DNA from: Paenibacillus gyeongsangnamensis
GTDB lineage: Bacteria > Bacillota > Bacilli > Paenibacillales > NBRC-103111
Direction: 5' to 3'
DNA length: 34,338 nucleotides
Assembly: GCF_027533625.1 (NCBI RefSeq)
Contig: NZ_JAQAGZ010000040.1
Location: forward strand, 1-34,338
Part shown: positions 22,597 to 31,312 of the stretch, in pieces
How positions within the stretch are numbered: position 1 is the first letter of the stretch
Layout: every line of letters begins with the position of its first letter
Notes under the pieces: generated by a model
The model's input: the letters and a program-made list of their open reading frames with translations, nothing else
Databases searched by the model: none
What the model was told of the DNA's origin: nothing
Program-made: the position numbers and the translations under genes

Positions 22597-24333
22597 TTAG
22601 AATAGGAAATAACGCTGTGCCATCGGCAGCTCGGCGACCGGCTCGCACGTGACCGCCGCGCCGTCCACTTTCACCTCATACGTTTCCGGATTAACCTCGA
22701 TCGCCGGGGTTTCCCCGTTGTGGATCATCTCCTTCTTTGTCACGCCGCGGCAGTTCCGGATCGGCTCAATCCGCTTCTGCAGCCCTAGCTCCCGGTGCAC
22801 GCCTTTGTCATACGCCGCTTGCGAGACGAAGGTGATGCAATGTTTCAGCGCCTTGCCGAACGCGCCGAACATCGGACGACCGAACACCGGCTGCGGCGTC
22901 GGGATGGACGCGTTCGGATCCCCCATTTGAGCGTAAGCGATGATGCCGCCCTTCAGCACCATATCGGGCTTCACCCCGAAGAACATCGGGCTCCAGAGAA
23001 CGAGATCGGCGAGCTTGCCGGTCTCGACGGACCCGACCAGATGTCCGATCCCGTGCGTAATGGCAGGGTTGATCGTATACTTCGCCACATAGCGTTTGAT
23101 GCGGAAATTATCGTCTTCCGCGGAGGCGGCCGCCTCCGCCGTTTCGTCCGGCCCCATCAGTCGGCCACGCTGCTTCTTCATCTTGTCGGCGGTCTGCCAG
23201 GTGCGGACGATGACCTCGCCCACCCTTCCCATCGCTTGGGAATCGGAGCTGATCATGCTGAACACGCCCATATCGTGCAATATATCCTCCGCCGCGATCG
23301 TCTCCGGACGGATCCGGGAATCGGCGAAGGCGACGTCCTCGGGAATCCGGCTGTCCAGATGATGGCAAACCATCAGCATATCCAGGTGCTCCTCGACCGT
23401 ATTGACGGTAAACGGCCGCGTCGGATTCGTCGAGGAAGGAAGCACGTTCAGCTCGGAGGCGATGCGGATGATGTCCGGCGCATGGCCGCCTCCCGCTCCT
23501 TCCGTATGGTACGTATGGATCGTGCGCCCGCCGATCGCGCGAATCGTATCCTCCACGAAGCCCGCTTCGTTCAAGGTATCCGTATGGATCGCAACCTGAA
23601 CGCCATACTGATCCGCAACGGTCAGGCAGACATCGATCGCCCCCGGCGTCGTGCCCCAGTCCTCATGCAGCTTCAGCCCGATGGCGCCGGCTTCCACCTG
23701 CTCCGCGAGAGGCTCCGGGAAGGAGGCATTGCCTTTGCCGGTAAAGCCCAGATTCATGGGAAACGCCTCGGCGGCTTCCAGCATGCGGTGAATGTGCCAG
23801 GCGCCCGGCGTACAGGTCGTGGCGCTGGTTCCCGCGGCGGGTCCCGTACCTCCGCCGATCATCGTCGTCACCCCGGACGAAAGCGCGGTCTCGATCTGCT
23901 GCGGACAAATATAATGGATGTGCGTGTCGATACCGCCTGCGGTTACGATTTTGCCCTCGCCCGCAATGACCTCGGTGGAAGCCCCGACGATCATATTCGA
24001 CTGCACGCCGTCCATCAAATCGGGGTTGCCCGCCTTGCCGATACCGGCAATGACGCCGTCCTTGATGCCGATATCCGCCTTGACGATACCCCAATGATCG
24101 ATAATGACGGCGTTCGTAATCAGCGTATCCAGAACCCCTTGGTCCCGGGTATGCCTGCTGGATTGTCCCATGCCGTCGCGAATGACCTTGCCTCCGCCGA
24201 ATTTGCATTCATCCCCGTATACGGTGTAGTCCCGTTCGATTTCGGCCCACAGCTCAGTATCCGCGAGACGAATCGCATCCCCGGCCGTCGGTCCGAACAT
24301 CAGTGCATACGACTTACGATCCTGATGACCCAA
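22597..24333 (-). CDS. ureC: urease alpha subunit
   Basis: A 578-residue catalytic subunit of urease (urea to ammonia and carbamate, cytoplasmic, two nickel ions). Active-site residues are all present: His138 and His140 (THIH), Lys221 for carbamylation (GLKLHEDW), His250, His276, Asp364, and the mobile flap Cys323-His324 (MVCHHLD). Numbering is one above that of Sporosarcina urease. The start is TTG at 24333, touching the ureB stop TAA, with GGAGGAGG six bases upstream. The sequence is complete and looks functional. A 539-residue open frame on the opposite strand is a shadow of its GC-rich codons. Confidence 0.98.
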   Translation of the reverse strand: MGHQDRKSYALMFGPTAGDAIRLADTELWAEIERDYTVYGDECKFGGGKVIRDGMGQSSRHTRDQGVLDTLITNAVIIDHWGIVKADIGIKDGVIAGIGKAGNPDLMDGVQSNMIVGASTEVIAGEGKIVTAGGIDTHIHYICPQQIETALSSGVTTMIGGGTGPAAGTSATTCTPGAWHIHRMLEAAEAFPMNLGFTGKGNASFPEPLAEQVEAGAIGLKLHEDWGTTPGAIDVCLTVADQYGVQVAIHTDTLNEAGFVEDTIRAIGGRTIHTYHTEGAGGGHAPDIIRIASELNVLPSSTNPTRPFTVNTVEEHLDMLMVCHHLDSRIPEDVAFADSRIRPETIAAEDILHDMGVFSMISSDSQAMGRVGEVIVRTWQTADKMKKQRGRLMGPDETAEAAASAEDDNFRIKRYVAKYTINPAITHGIGHLVGSVETGKLADLVLWSPMFFGVKPDMVLKGGIIAYAQMGDPNASIPTPQPVFGRPMFGAFGKALKHCITFVSQAAYDKGVHRELGLQKRIEPIRNCRGVTKKEMIHNGETPAIEVNPETYEVKVDGAAVTCEPVAELPMAQRYFLF

Positions 24334-24699
24334 TTAAAAGCCCTCCTCCCATTCCGCCAACCGGATCCGGACCAGCTCTGGCACCGTGCCCCGCTTCACC
24401 CGTCCCAGCGATAACCGGTTCAGGCCGTAAGATCGCTTATCCCCGCCCAGCTCCACGAGCCGGATCGGCTTCTCCTCCCCCGGCTCAAACCGGACCGCCG
24501 TTCCCGCAGGAATATCAAGCCGCATGCCGAAAGCGGCGGAACGATCGAACGAAAGCGAGCGGTTCACCTCGAAGAAATGATAATGGGAGCCGACCTGGAC
24601 CGGGCGATCCCCCCGATTAATGACGATCAGCTCCGCCTTTTCCTTTCCAGCATTGTATTCGATGGAACCGGCCTTTACGCGATATTCTCCCGGAATCAT
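24334..24699 (-). CDS. ureB: urease beta subunit
   Basis: A 121-residue structural subunit of urease. It begins MIPGEYRVKAG and contains the conserved NRGDRPVQVGSHYHFFEVN and FDRSAAFGMRLDIPAGTAVRFEPG segments, which form the beta sandwich packed against UreC. Length is typical of separate beta subunits. The stop abuts the ureC start with no spacing. Confidence 0.97.
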   Translation of the reverse strand: MIPGEYRVKAGSIEYNAGKEKAELIVINRGDRPVQVGSHYHFFEVNRSLSFDRSAAFGMRLDIPAGTAVRFEPGEEKPIRLVELGGDKRSYGLNRLSLGRVKRGTVPELVRIRLAEWEEGF

Positions 24700-24749
24700 G
24701 TTTTCTTGCCCCCTTAAGATGTAGGATAAGTAGAGAAACCCGGCCGCCC

Positions 24750-25055
24750 CTAAGCCCGAATCGGCTGATGAACCGTCACCAGCTTGGTACCGTCCGGGAA
24801 CGTCGCCTCCACCTGCACCTCATGAATCATCTCCGGCACCCCTTCCATGACTTGCTCCCTCTTCAGCACCGTAGTTCCGTACTGCATCAGTTGGGCCACC
24901 GACAGGCCGTCGCGCGCGCCTTCCATGATCTCCGACGTAATGAGCGCCACACTCTCCGGATAATTCAGCTTGACGCCGCGATGCAGTCTGCGTCTGGCCA
25001 AATCGGCGGCTACGGTGACCAGCAGCTTCTCCTTTTCCCTTTCCGTCAAGTACAT
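24750..25055 (-). CDS. ureA: urease gamma subunit
   Basis: A 101-residue structural subunit of urease, complete and of normal length. It begins MYLTEREKEKLLVTVAADLA and contains LNYPESVALITSEIMEGARDG and the C-terminal EATFPDGTKLVTVHQPI. It is the first gene of the ureABCFGD operon. The promoter at 25133-25161 gives a leader of about 71 nt. A TnrA/GlnR box lies at 25169-25185. Confidence 0.97.
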   Translation of the reverse strand: MYLTEREKEKLLVTVAADLARRRLHRGVKLNYPESVALITSEIMEGARDGLSVAQLMQYGTTVLKREQVMEGVPEMIHEVQVEATFPDGTKLVTVHQPIRA

Positions 25056-25132
25056 GGGACGCCTCCTCGCTTGAATCCGAATCTGAACCGCAATGAATTT
25101 CCAAACACGAATATTTGCCCTTTGATATGTCT

Positions 25133-25161
25133 ATTATATTCGCGATTCCAATAGCTGTAAA
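25133..25161 (-). promoter_or_regulatory. promoter of the urease operon
   Basis: On the minus strand TTTACA (25161-25156) and a perfect TATAAT (25138-25133) are separated by 17 bases. The predicted transcription start is near 25126. The adjacent nitrogen box is centred about 51 bases upstream of it, the position from which TnrA activates in Bacillus subtilis. Confidence 0.75.
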
Positions 25162-25168
25162 TATTAAA

Positions 25169-25185
25169 TGTTATTTTTCTTAACA
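25169..25185. promoter_or_regulatory. TnrA/GlnR-type nitrogen box, ure side
   Basis: TGTTATTTTTCTTAACA matches the TnrA/GlnR consensus TGTNA-N7-TNACA at every fixed position. It lies eight bases upstream of the -35 element of the urease promoter. Confidence 0.8.
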
Positions 25186-25294
25186 TAAATAACCGCATAA
25201 TTTCCGATTTCTTAGCATATTCTGGATAATATGGTACTTATCATCACAATTCAAGAGGTTTTTCATCCTGTTTCGAAACATAACTAAAAATATA

Positions 25295-25311
25295 TGTAAA
25301 CTATATTGACA
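25295..25311. promoter_or_regulatory. TnrA/GlnR-type nitrogen box, urt side
   Basis: TGTAAACTATATTGACA matches TGTNA-N7-TNACA exactly. Its right half overlaps the TTGACA -35 element of the urt promoter, a placement that would favour blocking RNA polymerase unless another start site is used. Confidence 0.8.
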
Positions 25312-25335
25312 TATTAATTACATTACAATTATGAT
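25306..25335 (+). promoter_or_regulatory. promoter of the urt operon
   Basis: A perfect TTGACA (25306-25311) and TATGAT (25330-25335) are separated by 18 bases. Transcription would start near 25342, about 42 bases upstream of the urtA start codon. Confidence 0.65.
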
Positions 25336-25383
25336 AAGGCTTGTAAAAGGACCATTACCAAAAATTAGGGGAGTGGTTCAGTG

Positions 25384-26657
25384 ATGAAACCAAGAAGAAG
25401 AGGAATCACCGCACTCATGGCGGTCAGCTTAAGCTTCTCCGCGGTACTGGCCGGCTGCGCCACGGAGACGAAGCCCGCAGCCACTACGGCGTCCGCCAAG
25501 ACGGACACGAAAGTGGAAGCGCTGAAGGACGGCGGAGACAATTTCGTGCCTGTCGGCATCGTACATTCCCTGACCGGTACGATGTCGATCAGCGAGGTGT
25601 CCGTCAAAGACGCGGAAATGATGGCGATCGACGAAATCAACAAGGCCGGTGGGTGCTGGGCAAGCAGCTGAAGCCGATCGTGGAGGACGGCGCATCCGAT
25701 TGGCCGACCTTCGCCGAGAAGACGAAGAAGCTGCTCCAGAAAGATAAAACCGTCGTCATCTTCGGCGGATGGACCTCCGCCAGCCGCAAAGCGGTGCTGC
25801 CGGTCGTCGAGCAGAACAAGGGCCTTTTCTTCTACCCCGTGCAATACGAAGGTCTCGAAGCCTCGCCGAACATTTTCTACATAGGAGCGACCACGAACCA
25901 ACAGATTGTCCCTGCTGTCAGCTGGCTGCTCCAGAACAAGGGGAAGAAGTTCTTCCTGCTGGGCTCGGACTACGTGTTCCCGAGAACCGCCAACAAGATC
26001 ATTAAAGAGAAGCTCAAAGCCGAAGGCGGCACCTTAATCGCCGAAGAGTATACGCCGCTCGGCCACACGGACTACAATACGGTCATTTCCAAGATCAAGC
26101 AGCTCAAGCCGGACGTCGTGTTCAACACGCTGAACGGAGACAGCAACGTCGCCTTCTTCAAGCAGCTGAAGGATGCAGGCATTACCGCCAAGGACCTGAC
26201 GACCTTATCTGTTTCGATCGCCGAAGAGGAAATCCGCGGCATCGGCACCTCCGTTCTGGAAGGACATTATGCGGCATGGAACTATTATCAAACGACCGAC
26301 ACGCCGGAGAACAAGAAGTTCGTGGAAGCCTACAAAGCCAAATACGGCAAAGACCGCGTAACAGACGATCCGATCGAAGCGGCTTACACCGGCGTCTATC
26401 TGTGGGCGGAAGCTGTCAAGAAGGCAGGCTCCTTCGATGTGGATAAAGTGAAGGAAGCATCCAAAGGACTGGAATGGAACTCTCCGGAGGGCAAGGTGAG
26501 GATCGACGGAGAGAACCAGCATATCTTTAAAACGGTACGGATCGGTGAGGTGCAGGCGGACGGCATGTTCAAAGAGGTATGGAACTCCGGGCAGCCCGTC
26601 AAGCCGGATCCGTTCCTGAAAACTTATCCTTGGGGAGCCGAGGTTAATAAGAAATAG
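25384..26657 (+). pseudogene. urtA: urea ABC transporter substrate-binding protein, one-base frameshift
   Basis: UrtA is the lipoprotein that captures urea for the high-affinity Urt transporter. A signal peptide ends in the lipobox VLAGC. The first frame runs to NKAGG and then stops at 25671. The continuation LGKQLKPIVEDGASDWPTF is open in another frame from 25653 to 26657 and reads to the normal C-terminus. One G is missing from the GGG run at 25651-25653: with GGGG the frame would read GGVLGKQL, as in family members. About 424 residues would result. This is either a real mutation that inactivates urea uptake or a homopolymer sequencing error. ATG 25384 follows GGGGAGTGG; GTG 25381 is possible. 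Confidence 0.9.
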
Positions 26658-26662
26658 ACAAT

Positions 26663-26700
26663 AGCGGCGAGGGGCTGCCTTCAGGCGGTCCTTTGCCGTT
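26663..26700 (+). promoter_or_regulatory. long hairpin between urtA and urtB
   Basis: AGCGGCGAGGGGCTGCC (26663-26679) pairs with GGCGGTCCTTTGCCGTT (26684-26700) over 17 positions, counting G-U pairs, with loop TTCA. It starts five bases past the urtA stop. Only TTT follows, so it probably acts as a partial terminator or as a 3' stabiliser of urtA mRNA. Confidence 0.65.
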
Positions 26701-26742
26701 TGGGGAATCATCCCAGGACAAGGGGAACAAGGAGGATATTGT

Positions 26743-27618
26743 ATGAGCCTGCTACTGCTTCAATTGTTTAACGGCTTGTCGCTCAGCTCCATCCTGCTGC
26801 TCATCGCGCTCGGGCTGGCTATTACCTTCGGGCTGATGAACCTCATCAACATGGCGCACAGCGAATTCATTATGATCGGAGCCTACATGGCATATACGAT
26901 CCAGCAGCTGTTTCAAAAGCTTCTGCCTCCGTCGACCTTCGGCTATTATTTCGCCGTGTCGCTGCTCGTGGCCTTCGCCGTCGCTTTCCTGATCGGCTGG
27001 CTGCTGGAAACGACGCTGATCCGGCATTTGTACGGTCGCCCGCTCGACAGCCTGCTGGCCACCTGGGGCGTCAGCCTCGTGCTGCAGCAGCTGGCGCGGA
27101 GCGTCTTCGGAGCTCCGAACGTGGCGGTCACGGCCCCGGCCTGGCTGGACGGAGGTCTCGCGCTGAGCGCAGACCTGACGCTGCCTTATAAAAGGCTGTT
27201 CATCATCGCGCTCGTCATCGTCTGCATCATCATCATTTATTTGTACCTGTATCACACCCGCGGGGTGCAGGCCGTCATGCAGAACCGCGGCATGGCCGCA
27301 TGCCTTGGCATTTCGACGCGCCGCGTCGACGCGCTCGGCTTAGCCTTCGGCTCCGGCATGGCCGGCATTGCCGGCTGCGCGCTCACGCTGCTCGGACCGA
27401 TCGGCCCGTCCATCGGCACGTACTATATCGTCGATGCGTTCATGGTCGTCGTGCTCGGCGGCATCGGCAAAATCGTCGGAACCGTCGCGGGCGCGCTCGG
27501 CATTGGCATTTTTAACACCGCCTTCGAGTACACGACCAGCGCTTCCCTTGGCAAAGTCATCGTCTTTACGCTCATTATGGCCTTCCTGCAGTGGAAGCCG
27601 TCACGTACGCTGGACTGA
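26743..27618 (+). CDS. urtB: urea ABC transporter permease UrtB
   Basis: A 291-residue membrane permease of the branched-chain amino acid (LivH) type, one of the two membrane subunits of the urea importer. About eight helices are seen. Conserved segments are FGLMNLINMAHSEFIMIGAY near the start, the EAA-like cytoplasmic loop AACLGISTRRVDALGLAFGSG, and VVLGGIGKIVGTVAGALG near the end. The ATG at 26743 follows AAGGAGG. It is intact, unlike urtA and urtC. Confidence 0.95.
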   Translation: MSLLLLQLFNGLSLSSILLLIALGLAITFGLMNLINMAHSEFIMIGAYMAYTIQQLFQKLLPPSTFGYYFAVSLLVAFAVAFLIGWLLETTLIRHLYGRPLDSLLATWGVSLVLQQLARSVFGAPNVAVTAPAWLDGGLALSADLTLPYKRLFIIALVIVCIIIIYLYLYHTRGVQAVMQNRGMAACLGISTRRVDALGLAFGSGMAGIAGCALTLLGPIGPSIGTYYIVDAFMVVVLGGIGKIVGTVAGALGIGIFNTAFEYTTSASLGKVIVFTLIMAFLQWKPSRTLD

Positions 27619-27642
27619 TCCCTAACGATAGGAGGCTGCATC

Positions 27643-28757
27643 ATGACCCTGTTCAACCGCAGCATGAACGCCAAACTCGCGCTCAGTCTGATTCTGCTGG
27701 CGTTGATGCTGATCGCGCCGCTGTTCTTATCCGAGTTCCGCCCCGGGCTACTCGGCAAGTTTCTCGCCTACGCCATACTGGCCATGGGACTGGATTTGAT
27801 CTGGGGCTACACGGGCATTCTGAGCCTCGGCCACGGCGTTTATTTCGGACTCGGCGCTTATGCCATGGCGATGCATCTGAAGCTGGCCGCTTCCGGCGGC
27901 GGACTGCCCGACTTCATGTCGTGGAGCGGCGTGGAGAAGCTCCCGGCGTTCTGGGCTCCGTTCGGCTCCCCTGCCGCCGCTCTGCTTCTTGGGCTGTCCG
28001 TCCCGATGGCCGTCGCCTTCATCCTCGGCTATCTGACCTTCCGGAACCGGATCCGCGGCTCCTTCTTTTCCATTCTCTCCCAAGCGCTCGTCATCATCAC
28101 CGTTACCCTCTTCGTCGGCCAGCAGGACTATACCGGCGGAACGAACGGGCTCACCAACTTCGATACGTTCCTTGGGCTGAAGCCGGCGGAACCGTCCACG
28201 AAGCTGACGCTGTATTATGCGACCGTCATTCTCGCCTTAGTACCCTCCTGCTCTGCTTATGGCTTCCATCGAGCCGCCTGGGCAAAATTCTCGTCGCCAT
28301 CCGCGATGCGGAGAACCGCGTCCGGTTCATCGGCTACAATCCGGTAGCCTACAAAGTGTTCATTTACTGCGTCTCCGCGGGGCTGGCGGGTTTCGCCGGC
28401 GTCATGTTCGTGCTGCAGGAAGGGATCATCTCCCCGGCCCAAATGGGGATCGTGCCTTCCATCGAGATCGTGCTGTGGGTCGCGATCGGCGGGCGCGCAA
28501 CCATCTTCGGCGCCGTCATTGGGGCCGTGCTGACGAACACGGCCAAAACGACCTTCAGCGAGGCTTACCCCGAGTGGTGGCCGATCATTCTCGGCGCGAT
28601 GTTCATTCTCGTCACGCTGTTCCTGCCGAAAGGCATCGTCGGGACGGTCAGAGACCGGGCGGAGCGAGCCGGCTGGCTCCCTGCGGCCAAGGCGCCGACC
28701 GCGCTTCCCACTTCCGCACCGCCGCTCGCCATCCGCGAGCTGGATAAAACACCGTAA
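27643..28757 (+). pseudogene. urtC: urea ABC transporter permease UrtC, one-base frameshift
   Basis: UrtC is the second membrane subunit (LivM type). The first frame gives about 200 residues with typical sequence (AILAMGLDLIWGYTGILSLGHG, QQDYTGGTNGLTNFDTFLGL) and then runs into unrelated residues up to 28347. From 28242 another frame continues with TLLLCLWLPSSRLGKILVAI, RDAENRVRFIGYNPVAYKVF and IGGRATIFGAVIGAVL to a stop at 28757. One base is missing between 28241 and 28242; adding it would restore VTLLLCLWL. The repaired protein would have about 371 residues. As for urtA, a true mutation and an assembly error cannot be told apart here. Confidence 0.9.
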
Positions 28758-28769
28758 GGAGGAGTAACC

Positions 28770-29561
28770 ATGAGCCAGCATCAAACGTCGCTGCACAAGC
28801 AAGTCATGGAGCCTATCATTTCGGCTCGCCAGCTCGAGGTCGATTTTGACGGATTCAAAGCCATCCGCGGATTGGATTTCACGCTGCACCCGGGAGAGCT
28901 GCGGTTTCTTATCGGGCCGAACGGCGCCGGGAAGACGACCCTGCTTGACGTGCTGTGCGGCAAAGTGAAGCCGTCGAAGGGGCGCGTCCTGTTCAAGGGC
29001 TACACCGACCTCGCCCGCCATCAGGAACATCAAATCGCGCAGCTGGGCATCGGACGCAAATTCCAGGCTCCGTCCATTTTCGTAACGCTGACCGTTCAGG
29101 AGAACCTGCTGCTGGCGATGCGCCAGCAGCGCGGTCTGCTCAGTACGTTGGTCGCCAAGACGACGGCGGAGCAGCGCTCGAAGCTGCACGATTATTTGGA
29201 GATGATCGGCCTGACGAGCAAGCAGAAGGAGAAGGCCGGGGCCCTCTCCCATGGGGAGAAGCAGTGGCTGGAGATCGGCATGCTGCTGATTCATGAGCCG
29301 GAACTGCTGCTCCTTGACGAGCCGGCGGCCGGCATGACCGACAGCGAAACAGAAAAAACGGGCGAGCTGCTCCACCGCATCAGCGATCGGCAAACCGTGG
29401 TCGTCGTGGAGCACGATATGGAATTCGTCCGCCGGTTCGCGAAGACGGTCACCGTCATGCACGAGGGCATGGTGCTGCGGGAAGGGTCGATGCAAGAAGT
29501 GCAAAGGGACGAGAGGGTCGCCGAAGTATACCTCGGAAGGCGGGTGGAGCGCCATGACTGA
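28770..29561 (+). CDS. urtD: urea ABC transporter ATP-binding protein UrtD
   Basis: A 263-residue ABC ATPase of the LivG type. Walker A is GPNGAGKTT (49-57), the signature is LSHGEKQWLEIGM, and Walker B is LLLLDEPAAGMTDSETEKT, with the H-loop in VVVVEHDMEFV. The PAAGMTDSETE sequence is typical of UrtD. The ATG at 28770 follows AAGGAGGAG. Its stop overlaps the urtE start by eight bases, so the two ATPases are probably made in equal amounts. Confidence 0.95.
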   Translation: MSQHQTSLHKQVMEPIISARQLEVDFDGFKAIRGLDFTLHPGELRFLIGPNGAGKTTLLDVLCGKVKPSKGRVLFKGYTDLARHQEHQIAQLGIGRKFQAPSIFVTLTVQENLLLAMRQQRGLLSTLVAKTTAEQRSKLHDYLEMIGLTSKQKEKAGALSHGEKQWLEIGMLLIHEPELLLLDEPAAGMTDSETEKTGELLHRISDRQTVVVVEHDMEFVRRFAKTVTVMHEGMVLREGSMQEVQRDERVAEVYLGRRVERHD

Positions 29562-30276
29562 GAGCGTGGCGGAGGGGCTTGAGCTGAAGGACGTGGAGTC
29601 GGGCTACGGAGAAAGCATGATCTTGCGGCAGGTTACGCTGAAGGTTGGGCCCGGGCAGGTCGTCTGCCTCATGGGACGCAACGGCGTAGGCAAGACGACC
29701 TTGATGAAGACGGTTATGGGCCTCCTTAAGCCACGGCGCGGAACGATCCGGTACGGAGGGGCGGACGTGACGTCCTGCTCCCCGGATCGCAGGGCCAAGG
29801 CCGGCATCGGCTACGTCCCGCAGGGCCGGGATATTTTCCCCCAGCTGACGGTGGAGGAAAATTTGCTGCTGGGGCTGGAAGCGGCGGACGCGAAGCTGCG
29901 CAAGGCCGGCATCCCGGACTTCGTCTACGAGCAGTTTCCGGTACTGAAGGAGATGCGCCTGCGTAAGGGCGGCGATCTGAGCGGCGGCCAGCAGCAGCAG
30001 TTCTCCATCGCCCGGGCGCTCGTATCGCGGCCCCGGCTGCTGCTGCTCGATGAGCCGTTGGAAGGCATCCAGCCGTCCATTGTCATGGAGATCGAGCGCG
30101 TCATCGGATCGATCAAAGCCGAGAGATCCATGGCCGTGTTGCTGGTCGAGCAGAGCCTGACGTTCGCCACCGGCATCGCGGATTACTATTATGTGCTGGA
30201 TAAAGGTACGATCGTAGCCGAGGGCGGGTCGTCCGCATTAAGCGAAGAGCAGGTGCGTAAGCATCTGGCGGTGTAG
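29554..30276 (+). CDS. urtE: urea ABC transporter ATP-binding protein UrtE
   Basis: A 240-residue ABC ATPase of the LivF type. Walker A is GRNGVGKTT (41-49), the Q-loop lies in YVPQGRDIFPQLTVEENL, the signature is LSGGQQQQFSIAR, and Walker B is LLLLDEPLEGIQPSIV. The EGIQPSI sequence is a UrtE hallmark. It starts within the end of urtD and is the last gene of the operon. Confidence 0.95.
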   Translation: MTESVAEGLELKDVESGYGESMILRQVTLKVGPGQVVCLMGRNGVGKTTLMKTVMGLLKPRRGTIRYGGADVTSCSPDRRAKAGIGYVPQGRDIFPQLTVEENLLLGLEAADAKLRKAGIPDFVYEQFPVLKEMRLRKGGDLSGGQQQQFSIARALVSRPRLLLLDEPLEGIQPSIVMEIERVIGSIKAERSMAVLLVEQSLTFATGIADYYYVLDKGTIVAEGGSSALSEEQVRKHLAV

Positions 30277-30337
30277 CTTTCCCATGTTTAACCAAGCCGC
30301 TTTCGGGGTAACGTTAATCTATCCGATTTCCACGAGT

Positions 30338-30369
30338 CCAGGGCCGCGCCGGGAGAGGTGCAGCCCTGG
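30338..30369 (+). terminator. possible weak terminator after urtE
   Basis: CCAGGGC (30338-30344) pairs with GCCCTGG (30363-30369), with an 18-nt loop. Only a short T-rich stretch follows some bases later, so termination would be weak. Confidence 0.3.
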
Positions 30370-30446
30370 CATTTGGGGGAGCTTTTCGTTTGTGCTATCA
30401 TTAGCAGTGGAAGTCCAACCTTTTACCCGAGGAGGGAATTACCCCA

Positions 30447-31274
30447 ATGACGACGAATCAGCAGATCGGAGATTTCGCGCTCTTAAACCAGGATGTCAAG
30501 ATGCCATGGCTTGGTCTCGGGGTTTGGAAAGCCTCTCCCGGCGAAGCCGAGCAGGCGGTCGCCTCCGCGCTGAATGCGGGATACCGTTCCATCGACACCG
30601 CATCAGCCTACAACAACGAGGAAGGCGTAGGCAAGGCGATCGCCGCCAGCAGCGTACCGCGCGACCTTCTCTTCGTCACGACGAAGGTATGGAATGCCGA
30701 TCAAGGCTACGAATCGACGCTCAAGGCATTCGAAGAGAGCCGTCGCAAGCTGCAGCTCGAAACGGTGGATTTGTACCTCATCCATTGGCCGGTGAAGGGC
30801 AAATACAAGGAGACTTGGAAGGCGCTCATTCATTTGCAAAAGGAAGGGCTAGTCCGCGCGATCGGCGTCAGCAATTTCCAGCCGCATCATCTGCAGGACC
30901 TGGAGGACAGCGGCGTCGTGCCGGCGGTCAATCAGGTGGAATTCCACCCGCTGCTTCAGCAAACGGAGCTGCGCGCCTACTGCAGACTGCATAACATCCA
31001 GCTAGAGGCGTGGAGCCCGCTGATGCAGGGGAATCTGGATCTTCCGCTCCTGAGCGAGCTGGCGGAGAAGTACGGAAAGAGCCCGGCGCAGATCGTTCTT
31101 CGCTGGGATTTGCAGCACGGCGTAGTTACGATCCCGAAATCGGTGACGAAGCATCGAATTGAGGAGAACGCCGGCATCTTCGACTTCGCCCTATCGGATG
31201 AAGATATGACCCGGATCGACGGTCTCAATCAAAACAAGCGCTTCGGCCCCGACCCCGACAACTTCAACTTTTAG
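30447..31274 (+). CDS. aldo/keto reductase
   Basis: A 275-residue NADPH-dependent aldo/keto reductase, similar to Bacillus YvgN/YtbE (AKR5G). It reduces aldehydes and ketones such as methylglyoxal in the cytoplasm. The catalytic tetrad is Asp50, Tyr55, Lys80 and His113 (SIDTASAYNNE, FVTTKVWN, LIHWPV). Family segments IGVSNFQPHHL and the C-terminal cofactor motif IPKSVTKHRIEEN are present. The ATG at 30447 follows GAGGAGGG. It stands alone between the urt operon and gerQ and ends in a strong terminator. Confidence 0.93.
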   Translation: MTTNQQIGDFALLNQDVKMPWLGLGVWKASPGEAEQAVASALNAGYRSIDTASAYNNEEGVGKAIAASSVPRDLLFVTTKVWNADQGYESTLKAFEESRRKLQLETVDLYLIHWPVKGKYKETWKALIHLQKEGLVRAIGVSNFQPHHLQDLEDSGVVPAVNQVEFHPLLQQTELRAYCRLHNIQLEAWSPLMQGNLDLPLLSELAEKYGKSPAQIVLRWDLQHGVVTIPKSVTKHRIEENAGIFDFALSDEDMTRIDGLNQNKRFGPDPDNFNF

Positions 31275-31280
31275 TACATT

Positions 31281-31312
31281 AACACCGCTCCCTCGAGGGC
31301 GGTGTTTTTTCT
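31281..31312 (+). terminator. Rho-independent terminator of the aldo/keto reductase gene
   Basis: AACACCGC (31281-31288) pairs with GCGGTGTT (31299-31306), followed by TTTTCTTT. It starts six bases past the stop codon. Confidence 0.9.

Noticed and set aside
22795..24414. 539-residue open frame on the plus strand opposite ureC
   Set aside because: It is a mirror of GC-rich ureC codons, has an Arg/His-rich composition, no ribosome site and no recognisable family.
28257..29555. 432-residue open frame on the minus strand opposite urtC/urtD
   Set aside because: It lies opposite the clear UrtD ATPase gene and has shadow-type composition without domain signals.
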